Positions 9,020 through 17,507 of a stretch of 64,000 nt of DNA are shown here, in pieces; position 1 is the stretch's first letter, and each line of letters starts with the position of its first letter. The notes under the pieces are model-generated. The model made no database searches and was not told the DNA's origin. It saw only the letters and a program-made list of their open reading frames with translations. Both the position numbers and the translations under genes were made by a program. Source of the stretch: Thermalbibacter longus. Its GTDB lineage: Bacteria; Chloroflexota; Chloroflexia; Thermomicrobiales; Thermomicrobiaceae. The stretch covers positions 314,965 to 378,964 of the forward strand of contig NZ_JAMSLR010000003.1 in the NCBI RefSeq assembly GCF_023806485.1, in the 5' to 3' direction.

Positions 9020-10123
9020 ATGGTCTACGCCAGGGCAGCAGTCGTCGAGCAGAAGCACGGGCCGTTCGTCGTGCGCGAGGTGGAGCTGGGGGAGCCGCGG
9101 GAAGACGAGGTTCTGGTGAAGGTGGTGGCCGCCGGCATCTGCCACACCGACCTGATCGTCCGGGACCAGTGGTATCCGGTGCCATTGCCGGCGATTCTCG
9201 GCCATGAAGGAGCCGGTGTGGTAGAGGCTGTCGGGAGCCGCGTGACCAAGGTCAAGCCCGGGGATCACGTGGTTCTTACCTTCCTCTCCTGCGGCCGATG
9301 CCGGAACTGCTTGCGCGGACGTCCGTCCTACTGTCTCGATCTCTACCGCTTGAACTTCGGTGGTTCGCGGCCGGACGGCTCCTCGCCTGCGCGTGGTGAC
9401 GGCCAGCCGATCCACGCGTACTTCTTCGGACAATCCTCGTTCGCCACCTACAGCATTGCGCATGAGCGCAACGTGGTTCCGGTTCCCGAAGACGTGCCGC
9501 TGGAGTACCTCGGTCCGCTGGGTTGTGGGATCCAGACCGGTGCGGGGGGTGTCTTCAACTCCCTACACCCCGAGGCGGGAAGCAGCATCGTCGTTTTCGG
9601 AACCGGCACCGTCGGGCTGAGCGCAGTGATGGCTGCCCGGTTGTCGGGTTGTACCACGATCATCGGGGTCGATATCAGACCTCAGCGACTGGAACTCGCT
9701 CGGGAGCTGGGGGCCACGCACGTCATCAATGCTCAGGAAACAGAGGTCGTCCAGGCTATCCGCGAGCTTACCGGCGGTGGTGCCGACTATAGCATCGAGA
9801 CCACCGCCTCCCCACGCGTCTTCCGGCAGGCGGTCGACTGTTTGAACCAGCTCGGGGTCTGCGGCTTGATCGGTGCTGCGCCGATGGGCACGGAGACTAG
9901 CCTGGACATGAATACGATCCTGTTCGGCCGCACGGTCCGCGGCATCATCGAGGGTGATAGCGTGCCGGACCTGTTTATTCCCCAGCTCGTCGAGCTGTAC
10001 CGCCAGGGAACGTTTCCTATCGACCGCCTCATGCGTATCTACAGCCTCGACGAGATCAACCAGGCAGCCGCCGACTCGGAGGAGGGACGCGTCGTCAAGC
10101 CCGTGCTGCGCATGGCTGCCTGA
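9020..10123 (+). CDS. Zinc-dependent alcohol dehydrogenase (aryl/benzyl alcohol type)
   Basis: A 367-residue medium-chain dehydrogenase/reductase. The catalytic zinc site is seen in GICHTDLIV and GHEGAGVVEAVG. The structural zinc cysteines are in the CGRCRNCLRGRPSYC segment, and the nucleotide-binding motif is VFGTGTVGLSAVMAARLSG, followed by GVDI, whose Asp suggests NAD preference. The stretch FFGQSSFATYSIAHERNVV and the overall pattern resemble aryl-alcohol (benzyl alcohol) dehydrogenases. ATG 9020 is chosen over GTG 9011 because AGGAGGTG sits six bases before it and overlaps the GTG. The gene stands alone, with its own promoter. Confidence 0.88.
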   Translation: MVYARAAVVEQKHGPFVVREVELGEPREDEVLVKVVAAGICHTDLIVRDQWYPVPLPAILGHEGAGVVEAVGSRVTKVKPGDHVVLTFLSCGRCRNCLRGRPSYCLDLYRLNFGGSRPDGSSPARGDGQPIHAYFFGQSSFATYSIAHERNVVPVPEDVPLEYLGPLGCGIQTGAGGVFNSLHPEAGSSIVVFGTGTVGLSAVMAARLSGCTTIIGVDIRPQRLELARELGATHVINAQETEVVQAIRELTGGGADYSIETTASPRVFRQAVDCLNQLGVCGLIGAAPMGTETSLDMNTILFGRTVRGIIEGDSVPDLFIPQLVELYRQGTFPIDRLMRIYSLDEINQAAADSEEGRVVKPVLRMAA

Positions 10124-10284
10124 GGGAGTACGGCCAGCTTCGCCAACGAGCGGCCGCTTCGCGAACGCACCGTACGAGGTCGCTGGACGAGCTCGCCGCG
10201 CCCGCGTAAGATCGGGGCGTCGACGCGGCGAAGCGGTGGCGGCGCGCCGATTACCCGATCGCTTGCCCGCGCGGAGGCATAAGC

Positions 10285-10869
10285 GTGGTGCTCGAGGAAC
10301 AGGCGCGGAGCGGCCCTGCTGGGGAGATGACCGGCGAGGAAGTCTTCGCGGCGGAGGGGCTGGCCAGGATTTCCCAGCGGCTGGCTGATGCGATCGCCGA
10401 GCGCTTCGGCGACGCTCCAGGGCTGGTGCTCGTCGGGATCAAGCGGCGCGGTGATCTGCTCGCGCGACGCCTGAGCCAGCTCCTCGCCGAGCGGCTCGGC
10501 CGCGAGGTGCCGGTCGGGTCGCTCGACATCACGCTGTACCGCGACGATTTCGACAGCCTCAGCGAGCAGCCGATCGTCGGGCAGACGGAGATCGCCTTCC
10601 CGCTCGAGGGGCGCACAGTGGTCCTGGTCGACGACGTGCTCTTCACTGGCCGCACGGTGCGCGCCGCGCTCGACGAGCTGCTCGACCTCGGCAGGCCGGC
10701 CCGGATCGCCCTGGCCGTCCTGATCGACCGGGGCGGCCGGGAGCTCCCGATCTGTGCCGATATCGTGGGTCAGACGCTCACCGTCGAGCCGGGCGATCAG
10801 GTCCAGGTGCTGCTCAGCGAGCTGGACGGCCGCGACGCCGTCATCCTCTTCCGCGCGGCTCACCCCTAG
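10285..10869 (+). CDS. pyrR: PyrR: pyrimidine operon regulator / uracil phosphoribosyltransferase
   Basis: A 194-residue type I phosphoribosyltransferase. The PRPP-binding motif VVLVDDVLFTGRTVRAALDEL is followed by LVDRGGRELP-like and ADIVGQTL segments typical of PyrR. In Firmicutes and relatives PyrR binds pyr mRNA in response to UMP or UTP and has weak UPRTase activity. The start GTG is preceded by GCGGAGGC. No pyrB, pyrC or other pyr gene follows, and the next gene is an M20 amidohydrolase, so the gene is detached from a pyr operon here. The 160 bases upstream show no obvious PyrR-binding hairpin. Confidence 0.85.
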   Translation: MVLEEQARSGPAGEMTGEEVFAAEGLARISQRLADAIAERFGDAPGLVLVGIKRRGDLLARRLSQLLAERLGREVPVGSLDITLYRDDFDSLSEQPIVGQTEIAFPLEGRTVVLVDDVLFTGRTVRAALDELLDLGRPARIALAVLIDRGGRELPICADIVGQTLTVEPGDQVQVLLSELDGRDAVILFRAAHP

Positions 10870-10963
10870 ACTGCTCGCTCTGATCCGAAGGCCGATCGGC
10901 CGCTCGGTTGCCGGTGGTGCCTGCGGCACGGCGTTTGCGCTACTCAGCACGGCCCCGATCGGC

Positions 10964-10969
10964 TACAGT
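10964..10969 (+). promoter_or_regulatory. -10 element immediately before the M20 gene (possible leaderless transcript)
   Basis: TACAGT ends six bases before the ATG at 10976. No Shine-Dalgarno sequence precedes that ATG. A transcript starting at the usual distance from this -10 would begin at or next to the start codon. Confidence 0.35.
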
Positions 10970-10975
10970 TAGCCC

Positions 10976-12250
10976 ATGAGCGCGGTACGTGAGCTCGCAC
11001 CGAGCGTCGATCGCCAGCGGATCCTCTCCGAGCTACGGGCGTTCGCCCGCATCGGCTACAGCCCGGACGGAGGGATCAACCGGCTCGCCTTCAGCCGCGC
11101 CGACCGGCAGGCACGCCAGGTGCTGCTCCACCGCCTGCGCAGCCTGGGACTGGAGCCGCGAGTAGACGCCTTCGGCAACGTCTTCGGCCGCCTACCGGTC
11201 GCCCGCGAGCCCGCCCTACCCCCGGTGCTGGTCGGCTCCCACCTGGACACCGTGCCTGGTGGCGGGCGGTTCGACGGCGCGGCCGGGGTGGTGGCTGCGC
11301 TCGAGGTGGTCGCGGCCATACGCCAGCACGGCGTGGTGCCGCGCCGGCCGGTCGAGGTGGTCTCGTTCGCCTGCGAGGAGTCGAGCCGCTTCGGGCGGGG
11401 CACGCTCGGCAGCGCGCTCGTCGCTGGGACGGTGGAGCCGGAGGAGATCCTGGGGCTCCGCGATGCCCGCGGGCTCACGCTGCGCCAGGTGCTGGAGCTG
11501 GTCGGGCTCCAGCCAGACCGGTTGGCGACGGCCAGACGGCAGCCCGGCGACTACACCGCCTATCTCGAGCTGCACATCGAGCAGGGACGAGTGCTGGAGG
11601 AGACGGGGGTTCGGCTGGGGATCGTCGAAGCGATCGCCGCTCCAACAAGGCTGCGGTTAGAGCTCGTGGGCCGGGCCGATCACTCCGGAGCTACGCCGAT
11701 GCCGCTCCGGAGGGACGCGCTGGCCGGCGCGGCCGAGGTTATCCTCGCGGTCGAGCGCCTGGCGCGGGATGCTCCTGGGGTGGTCGGTACCGTGGGTACG
11801 ATCCGGATCGAGCCGGGAGCGATCAACGTGGTACCGGGACGAGCCGAGCTGGGTATCGACGTTCGCAGCAGCGATCGGGAGACGAAGGCGAGCGTGGTAG
11901 AGGCGCTGCGGCGGGAGATCGAGGAGATCGCCCGCCGGCGCGGGCTGGAGCGATCGGTTCAGACGCTGACCGACGAGGCGCCGGTCGCCTTGCACCCGGC
12001 TCTCGCCGCGCTGCTTGAGCGCTGCGCGCGGGCGAGAGGGTTGCCAGCGCTTCGGATGGTCTCCGGCGCGGGGCACGATGCGATGCAGATAGCCCGGATC
12101 TGCCCGTCCGGCATGGTTCTAGTGCCGAGCCGCGAGGGGATCAGCCACAGCCGCCAGGAGTGGACGCCACCGGACGACATCGTGTTCGGCACGCAGGTTC
12201 TGCTCGATGCCGTGCTCCATTTGGCCGAGCATGGCCTGCCGGAAGGCTGA
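10976..12250 (+). CDS. M20 family amidohydrolase (N-carbamoyl-L-amino acid hydrolase / allantoate amidohydrolase type)
   Basis: A 424-residue Zn-dependent amidase of the M20 hydantoinase/carbamoylase family. Metal ligands are visible in GSHLDTVPGGGRFDGAAG (His, Asp), FACEESSRFG (Glu-Glu pair), LELHIEQG (His) and GISHSRQEW (C-terminal His). The central dimerisation domain begins at RLRLELVGRADHSGATPM. These enzymes hydrolyse N-carbamoyl amino acids, allantoate or ureidoglycolate, releasing ammonia and CO2. It converges on the FdrA/DUF1116/DUF2877 cluster, which in E. coli belongs to allantoin catabolism, so an allantoate or ureidoglycolate substrate is plausible but unproven. Confidence 0.87.
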   Translation: MSAVRELAPSVDRQRILSELRAFARIGYSPDGGINRLAFSRADRQARQVLLHRLRSLGLEPRVDAFGNVFGRLPVAREPALPPVLVGSHLDTVPGGGRFDGAAGVVAALEVVAAIRQHGVVPRRPVEVVSFACEESSRFGRGTLGSALVAGTVEPEEILGLRDARGLTLRQVLELVGLQPDRLATARRQPGDYTAYLELHIEQGRVLEETGVRLGIVEAIAAPTRLRLELVGRADHSGATPMPLRRDALAGAAEVILAVERLARDAPGVVGTVGTIRIEPGAINVVPGRAELGIDVRSSDRETKASVVEALRREIEEIARRRGLERSVQTLTDEAPVALHPALAALLERCARARGLPALRMVSGAGHDAMQIARICPSGMVLVPSREGISHSRQEWTPPDDIVFGTQVLLDAVLHLAEHGLPEG

Positions 12251-12411
12251 GCGACGAGGCGGAACCCCGGAACATAGCCGGCTACCAGGCCCGGGCGCGC
12301 CGGATCGACTAAGCAGGCGCTGCTCGAGAGCCGACGTGCTCGGACGCCCCGAGCCGCTCTCCCACCGCGCGCTGAACCGTCCACGCGCGATACCGCGCAG
12401 CCCGCGCCGGC

Positions 12412-13836
12412 CTACGTTGCCAGGAAAGCCTCCTCGATCGCCCGCAGGGCCTGCGTGAAGCAGACGGCCGGAGGCCGGACGATGCCAGCGCCCACCTGGC
12501 CGATCCCCGGCTCCCGGTGGGCGATGCCGGTGTCGATGACCGGCAGGATGCCGGTGCGGACGACGGCCCGCACGTCGATACCCGTCGGGGTGCCACGGAA
12601 GTTGAGCGCGGCGATACGGAAGAGCTCGTGCTCGGCCACGGTAATCTCGTACATGTCGAGCGTGGCCCGCAGCGCGTCGGACGGCGAGCCGCCGATGAAC
12701 TGGACGATCGCCGGGGCGCCGGCGAGCGCGAAGCCGCCCAGCCCTACCGTCTCGGTGATGGCGCTGTCACCGATATCGGGGTTCGCGTCGGCGGAGCCGT
12801 AGCCGGGGAAGAAGAGGCCGGCGGGCGTCTCGGCCGGTCCAGTGAACCAGCGGTCTCCCAGCCCGCTGACCCGGATCCCGAACTCGGTGCCGTTGCGCGC
12901 GAGCGTGGTCACGACGGTGCTGCGCTCGACCCCGTGGGCCGCATCGGCCATGGTCTTGGCGGCTGCCATGGCCAGGTTCAGGAAGAAGTGGTCGTTGCCG
13001 TGGATGAAGCGCAGGACGGCAGCGATCTCGGCCGGCGGCGCCCCGGTCTCGAGCAGATGCGGCGCGAGCTCGCGGTAGAAGAGCGAGGTGCCGGCCTTGT
13101 TCCGGTTGTGGCACTCGTCGCCCATCTGCACTGCCTGGGCGATGAGCTGGCGCACGTCGATCCCCTCCGAGCGTGCCAGCGCCGCCTTCACGAGCGGCGC
13201 CAGCACCCGCTCGATCCAGCGAAGCCGCTCGATCACGTCGTCGCCGTAGGCTCCGTAGCGGAGCACCTTGCCGAGCCCCTCGTTGAAGGTACTGTAGGCC
13301 CGGTTGCCTCCCTGGGCGTTCTCCACCACCATGACCGGCATCGAGGGGGAGATGACGCCGGCCATCGGGCCCACCGCCTGTCGCTCGTGGCAGGGAGCCA
13401 GCTCGATCTCGCCTCGCTCGGCCAGGCGGATCGCCTCCTCGGGAGAAGAGGCCAGCCCCTCGTACAGCATGGCGCCGATCAGCGCGCCGCGGAGCGGCCC
13501 CGAGGCGTGGGCCCAGTCGATGGGCGGGCCAGCATGCAAAAAGGTGCGCGCCGTCATGCCCGGCAGCACGTCGCCGGCCCGAGCGACGTCGACCAGCACC
13601 GGCTGCGCGCCCATCATTCGCCGCACGGCTTCCTGGTTAGCAGCGGCGATGCCCGGGTCATTGAAGAGCGGCAGCGCCTCCGGCAGGGGCTCGACCAGCG
13701 GCGGCCGCCAGGCAACCCGCACCGCCTCGACCCCCTGCTGGGCCAGCGCATCCGCGAAGAGGTCGAGCCCGACGTTGATCGGACGGATCCCCTCGCTCAG
13801 CAGTGCCCTGATGGGGCCGATTCCCTCCAGACCCAT
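12412..13836 (-). CDS. DUF1116 family protein (YlbE/AllG-like, oxamate carbamoyltransferase component)
   Basis: A 474-residue protein of the DUF1116 family (E. coli YlbE/AllG). Family features include INVGLDLFADAL near the start, RTFLHAGPPIDWAHASGP, GVISPSMPVMVVENAQGGNRAYSTFNEG and IHGNDHFFLNLAMA. E. coli YlbE, FdrA and YlbF together form the oxamate transcarbamylase that splits oxalurate to oxamate and carbamoyl phosphate. The start at 13836 is chosen because GGAGGGAG lies seven to nine bases upstream; an in-frame start at 13908 has no such site. It is the last gene of the minus-strand set that includes FdrA and DUF2877. Confidence 0.85.
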   Translation of the reverse strand: MGLEGIGPIRALLSEGIRPINVGLDLFADALAQQGVEAVRVAWRPPLVEPLPEALPLFNDPGIAAANQEAVRRMMGAQPVLVDVARAGDVLPGMTARTFLHAGPPIDWAHASGPLRGALIGAMLYEGLASSPEEAIRLAERGEIELAPCHERQAVGPMAGVISPSMPVMVVENAQGGNRAYSTFNEGLGKVLRYGAYGDDVIERLRWIERVLAPLVKAALARSEGIDVRQLIAQAVQMGDECHNRNKAGTSLFYRELAPHLLETGAPPAEIAAVLRFIHGNDHFFLNLAMAAAKTMADAAHGVERSTVVTTLARNGTEFGIRVSGLGDRWFTGPAETPAGLFFPGYGSADANPDIGDSAITETVGLGGFALAGAPAIVQFIGGSPSDALRATLDMYEITVAEHELFRIAALNFRGTPTGIDVRAVVRTGILPVIDTGIAHREPGIGQVGAGIVRPPAVCFTQALRAIEEAFLAT

Positions 13837-13908
13837 CGCTCGGCTCCCTCCGCACCTCGAGGTGGTCGCTCCCGGACCCAGCGTGACTGCGCGGCTAGGC
13901 CGGGTCAA

Positions 13909-14550
13909 TCAGGGCGCCGGAACCGTCGCCGAAGTGCCGCCGTCGCACCGGGCGCCGCGCTCGGGTGTCTGCGGCCCGAGCCGGAAGGCCCGGATGAACT
14001 GCTCGAGTCTCGGATCGTTCGCCGATTCGAGCCGGACCTGCTTACCCCAGGCGGAGGCGACGACCGGCGTGGGCAGGTCAGGGTAGGGGCTCACTAGGAT
14101 GAACGTCTGGCTCTCGGCGATCTGGCGCAGTCGCTCCACCTGGTCGGCCGGCAGGTCTGGCCGGTAGGTGATCCAGACCGCGCCGTGCTCGAGCGAGTGC
14201 ACGGCAGTCTCGTTGGCGACCGGCTGGCTGTAGAACCCGCAGTTCTGCCAGATCGGTGAGTGCGGTCCACCTACCGGCGGCACCTGGTCGTAGGTGACCT
14301 CTCCCTGGGTGTGGTCGCGCGAGAGGTTCGTGAACGAGACGACGCCTTCCGGCGGCTGCCGTTCACGCTGGCCCTGCACGTAGACATAAGCACCAACGCC
14401 GAGGCCAGCCAGCACCAGAACCGCTGCCGTGGCGATGATGGCCCGCGCCATGCGCTGCTGGCGGCGGTGGCGCTCGGCCGCTTTGAGCCGCCCCTCGCGC
14501 CGTCGGCGGCCCGTCGCGGGTCGCTCGCCTTGAGGCGGGCGCTTCATCAT
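13909..14550 (-). CDS. DUF3105 family membrane-anchored protein
   Basis: A 213-residue protein. A basic cytoplasmic N-terminus is followed by one transmembrane helix near residues 35-57 (ARAIIATAAVLVLAGLGVGAY), then a DUF3105 extracytoplasmic domain with PPVGGPHSPIWQNCGFY and ETAVHSLEHGAVWITY (conserved HSLEHG). Cysteines are present in NCGFY and near the C-terminus (GARCDGG). Function unknown. It sits 13 bases downstream of the FdrA-like gene and 72 bases upstream of DUF1116, interrupting what is otherwise a three-gene carbamoyltransferase set. Start ATG 14550 is followed by a second ATG at 14547. Confidence 0.8.
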   Translation of the reverse strand: MMKRPPQGERPATGRRRREGRLKAAERHRRQQRMARAIIATAAVLVLAGLGVGAYVYVQGQRERQPPEGVVSFTNLSRDHTQGEVTYDQVPPVGGPHSPIWQNCGFYSQPVANETAVHSLEHGAVWITYRPDLPADQVERLRQIAESQTFILVSPYPDLPTPVVASAWGKQVRLESANDPRLEQFIRAFRLGPQTPERGARCDGGTSATVPAP

Positions 14551-14563
14551 AGCTGTGCCCCCT

Positions 14564-16147
14564 TCACGATTTATCTCCCTCCACGCCGCGATGGGTCGGT
14601 CTACGGGCTCCGGCCACGATGCGGCCGGCAAGCTGAGCCGCGATGACGTTGCTCGTGCTCACCAGCGCCCCCGCTGCCTCGAGCTTCGCTCGCTGGGCCG
14701 AGAGCCGCTGTGGGTCGCGCTCGGTCCCGACCAGCGAGACCACGATCGGGAGCGCGCGGCCATCTGCGGCGGCCCGGGAGCGCGCTACCTCCAGCGCCGG
14801 GGCGAGCGTACCCGCCGGGTCGGGGTGAGCCCCGTAACCCAGCACCACGTCGAGCAGGATACAGGCGGTGGCGGGGTCGGCGGCCTCCTCCATCAGCCGC
14901 TCGATGCGCAGCGTGGGGTCGATCATGGGGTGCGGTCGACCGACCGTCAGCTCGTCGGCGCCCAGATCGAGCAGCGTGTGCTCCCGGCTCCGGCGCGGGT
15001 CGGGAAGCCGGTATCCCGGCTCCAGCGGGACATTCGACCAGATCGGCCCCAACACCGGCGAGAGCACCCAGATCGCCTCCTCGCAGAGCGTGCCGCCGGA
15101 GAAGAGCCCGCGCGCGAAGCGCTGCGTCGGAGTCAGGCCGGCACGAGCGCGGGCGAGCGCTGTCTCGTCGACCGCCTCGTCAAACCGAACGGTCTCAGCC
15201 GGCCGGCTAGTCGCGAGCGCGACCGCGTGCCGCGCTGCCTCGGCCAGCGTCGGCACGCAGGTAACGCCCGGCCGGGACGGCAGCTCGGCTCCGAGGAAGG
15301 CGGCCACGACTGGCTTGCCCTGGGCCGTCGCTGCTGCCAGGACGCGGTCGGCGATCGCCGGATCCGGGGGCTTCGAGATCAAGACCAGCACCTCGGTCGC
15401 GGGGTCAGCACCGAGTGCCTCGATCGCGGCCAGCGTCGTCAGGCCGCCGACCGGGGCGCTCAGATCACGGCCGCCGGTGCCGATACCGTGGCTGATGCCG
15501 CCGCCGAGCTGGTCGATCAGGCAGGTGACGTGCTGCAAGCCGGTGCCCGAGGCGGCGATCAGGCCGATCGGCCCGCGGCGAACGACGTTGGCGAAGCCGA
15601 GGCCGACGCCGTTGATCAGCGCGGTGCCGCAGTCCGGCCCCATCAGGAGTAGGCCCAGCTCGGTGGCCAGGCGCTTGAGCCGGATCTCTTCGGCGAGCGG
15701 CACGTTGTCGCTGAAGAGGAAGACGTGGTGGCCGGCCCGTAGCGCCTCTTCGGCCTCGATCGGGGCGAACGGCCCAGGGACGGAGACCAGTGTCAGGTTC
15801 GCCTCCGGAGCGCGCCGCAGCGCCGAGCGGAGCGATCGCGGGCGCTCCTCGACCTGGCTGACCGGCGTGGCACCGATTTCGGCCAGTCGCCGGGCTGCCT
15901 CGGCCAGCGCGCCCCGCGCGGTCGACTCGTCGGTCGCCTGGACGACGATGACCAGGTCATTGGGGCCGGCCGCTTCGACCTCCGGCGTCGACAGGCCACT
16001 CTCGGCTAGCAGCTCGCGGTTCAGGCTGGTGCCCATCACCAGAGCGGCGCCGGTGACGCCGGGCAACTGGTTGAGCGCGGCCGAAACCGCCATCAGGGTG
16101 ACGGAGTCATGATAGGTTCCAGGCCGGACTTCAGCGACGACGACCAT
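14564..16147 (-). CDS. fdrA: FdrA-like protein (oxamate carbamoyltransferase component AllF)
   Basis: A 527-residue FdrA family protein with acyl-CoA-synthetase-like CoA-binding domains. Seen are YHDSVTLMAVSAALNQLPGV at the N-terminus, LMGPDCGTALINGVGLGFAN, GLIAASGTGLQHVTCLIDQ, GIGTGGRDLS and VLISKPPDP. FdrA (AllF) is one of three polypeptides needed for oxamate transcarbamylase in E. coli. Here it lies between DUF2877 (12 bases upstream) and DUF3105 (13 bases downstream), consistent with one transcript. Confidence 0.88.
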   Translation of the reverse strand: MVVVAEVRPGTYHDSVTLMAVSAALNQLPGVTGAALVMGTSLNRELLAESGLSTPEVEAAGPNDLVIVVQATDESTARGALAEAARRLAEIGATPVSQVEERPRSLRSALRRAPEANLTLVSVPGPFAPIEAEEALRAGHHVFLFSDNVPLAEEIRLKRLATELGLLLMGPDCGTALINGVGLGFANVVRRGPIGLIAASGTGLQHVTCLIDQLGGGISHGIGTGGRDLSAPVGGLTTLAAIEALGADPATEVLVLISKPPDPAIADRVLAAATAQGKPVVAAFLGAELPSRPGVTCVPTLAEAARHAVALATSRPAETVRFDEAVDETALARARAGLTPTQRFARGLFSGGTLCEEAIWVLSPVLGPIWSNVPLEPGYRLPDPRRSREHTLLDLGADELTVGRPHPMIDPTLRIERLMEEAADPATACILLDVVLGYGAHPDPAGTLAPALEVARSRAAADGRALPIVVSLVGTERDPQRLSAQRAKLEAAGALVSTSNVIAAQLAGRIVAGARRPTHRGVEGDKS

Positions 16148-16159
16148 CCGAGTCCTTCC

Positions 16160-17149
16160 TCACGCACCCGCAGTATACCGCCGGATGAGCGCCTGCCCGG
16201 CGGTGAGCAGGCCGCGAAGGGTGCAGCGTCCGGAGCTCGCTCCCAGGCGCACCAGCGTGTCCGCGGCAGCTAAGATCGCCGGCTTGTCGCTCGAAGCGAG
16301 CGCCTGCCCGAGCCGGAGGAGCGGCAGCGAGAACTCGCCTCTCCCGGCATGCGTGAGCCAGGCGGCGCTGAGCGCGGTCGTCTGCGCGGCGGCGGTCTCG
16401 GAGATGCGCCGCCGCAGCTCGAGGAGGGCCACGGCATCGTTCCGCAGGCGTGGCTCTTCGGCGCTGGCGAGCAGGGTCAGCGCGGCGCAGGCGCCGACCA
16501 GAATGTCGTCTCCCGCCGGAGTCGACCCGGGCCCGAGCCCGGCCAGCCGGCGCGTGGCCGCCAGGACGGCCGCGCGGTCACGGCGGGCCAGGCCGTCGAC
16601 GAGAATATCCAGGGCGCCTCGGATGGCCTCGGCGAAGGGGGCGAGGAGATCGTTCCGGATCGCGCTCGTGCCCTGGCCGAAGCCGCTGCCGTATTCCTCC
16701 TCTGGCGGCAAGACTGCCGCGAGGTATCGGAAGCCTGCCGCGAGCGCGGCCAGCGAGACGAGATCCAGATTCCGCGCGAGCGATGGCTCCCAGAGGTCGG
16801 CTGACTGGCCGGTGATGCGCAGCGCGGCATCGGGAAAGCGAATCTCTCCCTTACCGATCCAGGCGTGCTGCCCCGGACGGAGACCTAGCAGGGTGCGCTC
16901 ACCTCGGGTACAGGAGAGTACCAGCCCGTTGGGAACCCAGGAGGAAGTGGCGGCGGTCAACGTCACGAATTGCCCACCGACTTCGAGGTTTGCCGCCTGC
17001 GAGTAGGCGCTGTGGACGCGGGCGGCGCGCTGTGGGCCGGTGAGGAGATCGAGCACTGGCCGAGCGATCGCCGTCGCCGCGACCGTGAGCGGCCAGGAGC
17101 GGGTATCGCCTGCTGGATCGAACGACGCGTGAAAATCGGTCGCGGTCAC
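16160..17149 (-). CDS. DUF2877 family protein (YlbF/AllH-like)
   Basis: A 329-residue DUF2877 protein. Motifs include VHSAYSQAANLEVGG, ATSSWVPNGLVL and the glycine-rich LAGLGPGSTPAGDDILVGA that is characteristic of the family. E. coli YlbF (AllH) is the third component of oxamate transcarbamylase. GTG at 17149 is taken as the start because GAGGAG precedes it; an in-frame GTG at 17233 extends the protein with an unrelated Arg/Ser-rich stretch. It is the first gene of the minus-strand operon DUF2877-FdrA-DUF3105-DUF1116. No carbamate kinase gene follows. Confidence 0.83.
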   Translation of the reverse strand: MTATDFHASFDPAGDTRSWPLTVAATAIARPVLDLLTGPQRAARVHSAYSQAANLEVGGQFVTLTAATSSWVPNGLVLSCTRGERTLLGLRPGQHAWIGKGEIRFPDAALRITGQSADLWEPSLARNLDLVSLAALAAGFRYLAAVLPPEEEYGSGFGQGTSAIRNDLLAPFAEAIRGALDILVDGLARRDRAAVLAATRRLAGLGPGSTPAGDDILVGACAALTLLASAEEPRLRNDAVALLELRRRISETAAAQTTALSAAWLTHAGRGEFSLPLLRLGQALASSDKPAILAAADTLVRLGASSGRCTLRGLLTAGQALIRRYTAGA

Positions 17150-17507
17150 CGGCTCTCCTCGGGGTTGGCCGGGCCGAACGACCCGGCACGAACCGCTCAG
17201 GGCTCGTCTGCCTGAGCGACCCAAGCGCGACACGGGGCGAGCCGCTGGCAGTCTGGTCTTTGATCCTAGCCTGCTACTCCGGGATGTGCCAGGGCGGCCG
17301 GCGCTACGGCGGTTGTCGCGATGCCGAGAGATCCTCTAACGAGGCGGTCGACACGGCTGGACTCTCGGGCGGGCCGCGCAGTTGGCCAATCGGTACCGGG
17401 CTATGCGATAATGCGACCGGACTGTCGGTGCATCCTGGCGCAACGCGTCTGCGGCGACTCGTGTACAGTTGTGCTGGGAGCGGAATCAGCAGGAAAGGGA
17501 GGGAACC
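17150..17507. other. Divergent intergenic region between DUF2877 and superoxide dismutase genes
   Basis: 358 bases with no convincing gene. It contains the DUF2877 ribosome binding site at the left edge, a candidate sod promoter at 17382-17412, and the sod Shine-Dalgarno (GGGAGGG) at the right edge. Confidence 0.6.
17382..17412 (+). promoter_or_regulatory. Candidate superoxide dismutase promoter
   Basis: TTGGCC (17382-17387), a 19-base spacer and GATAAT (17407-17412) preceded by TGC (extended -10). It lies 95 bases before the sod start codon. Confidence 0.42.

Noticed and set aside
12517-14097. Long open frames antisense to the DUF1116, FdrA, nuoD and nuoM genes (e.g. 12517-14097, 14868-16112, 39386-40951, 44526-45929)
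   Set aside because: They oppose well-supported genes. Their products are Arg/Gly/Asp-rich with no family pattern and no ribosome binding sites; they are by-products of high GC and codon bias.
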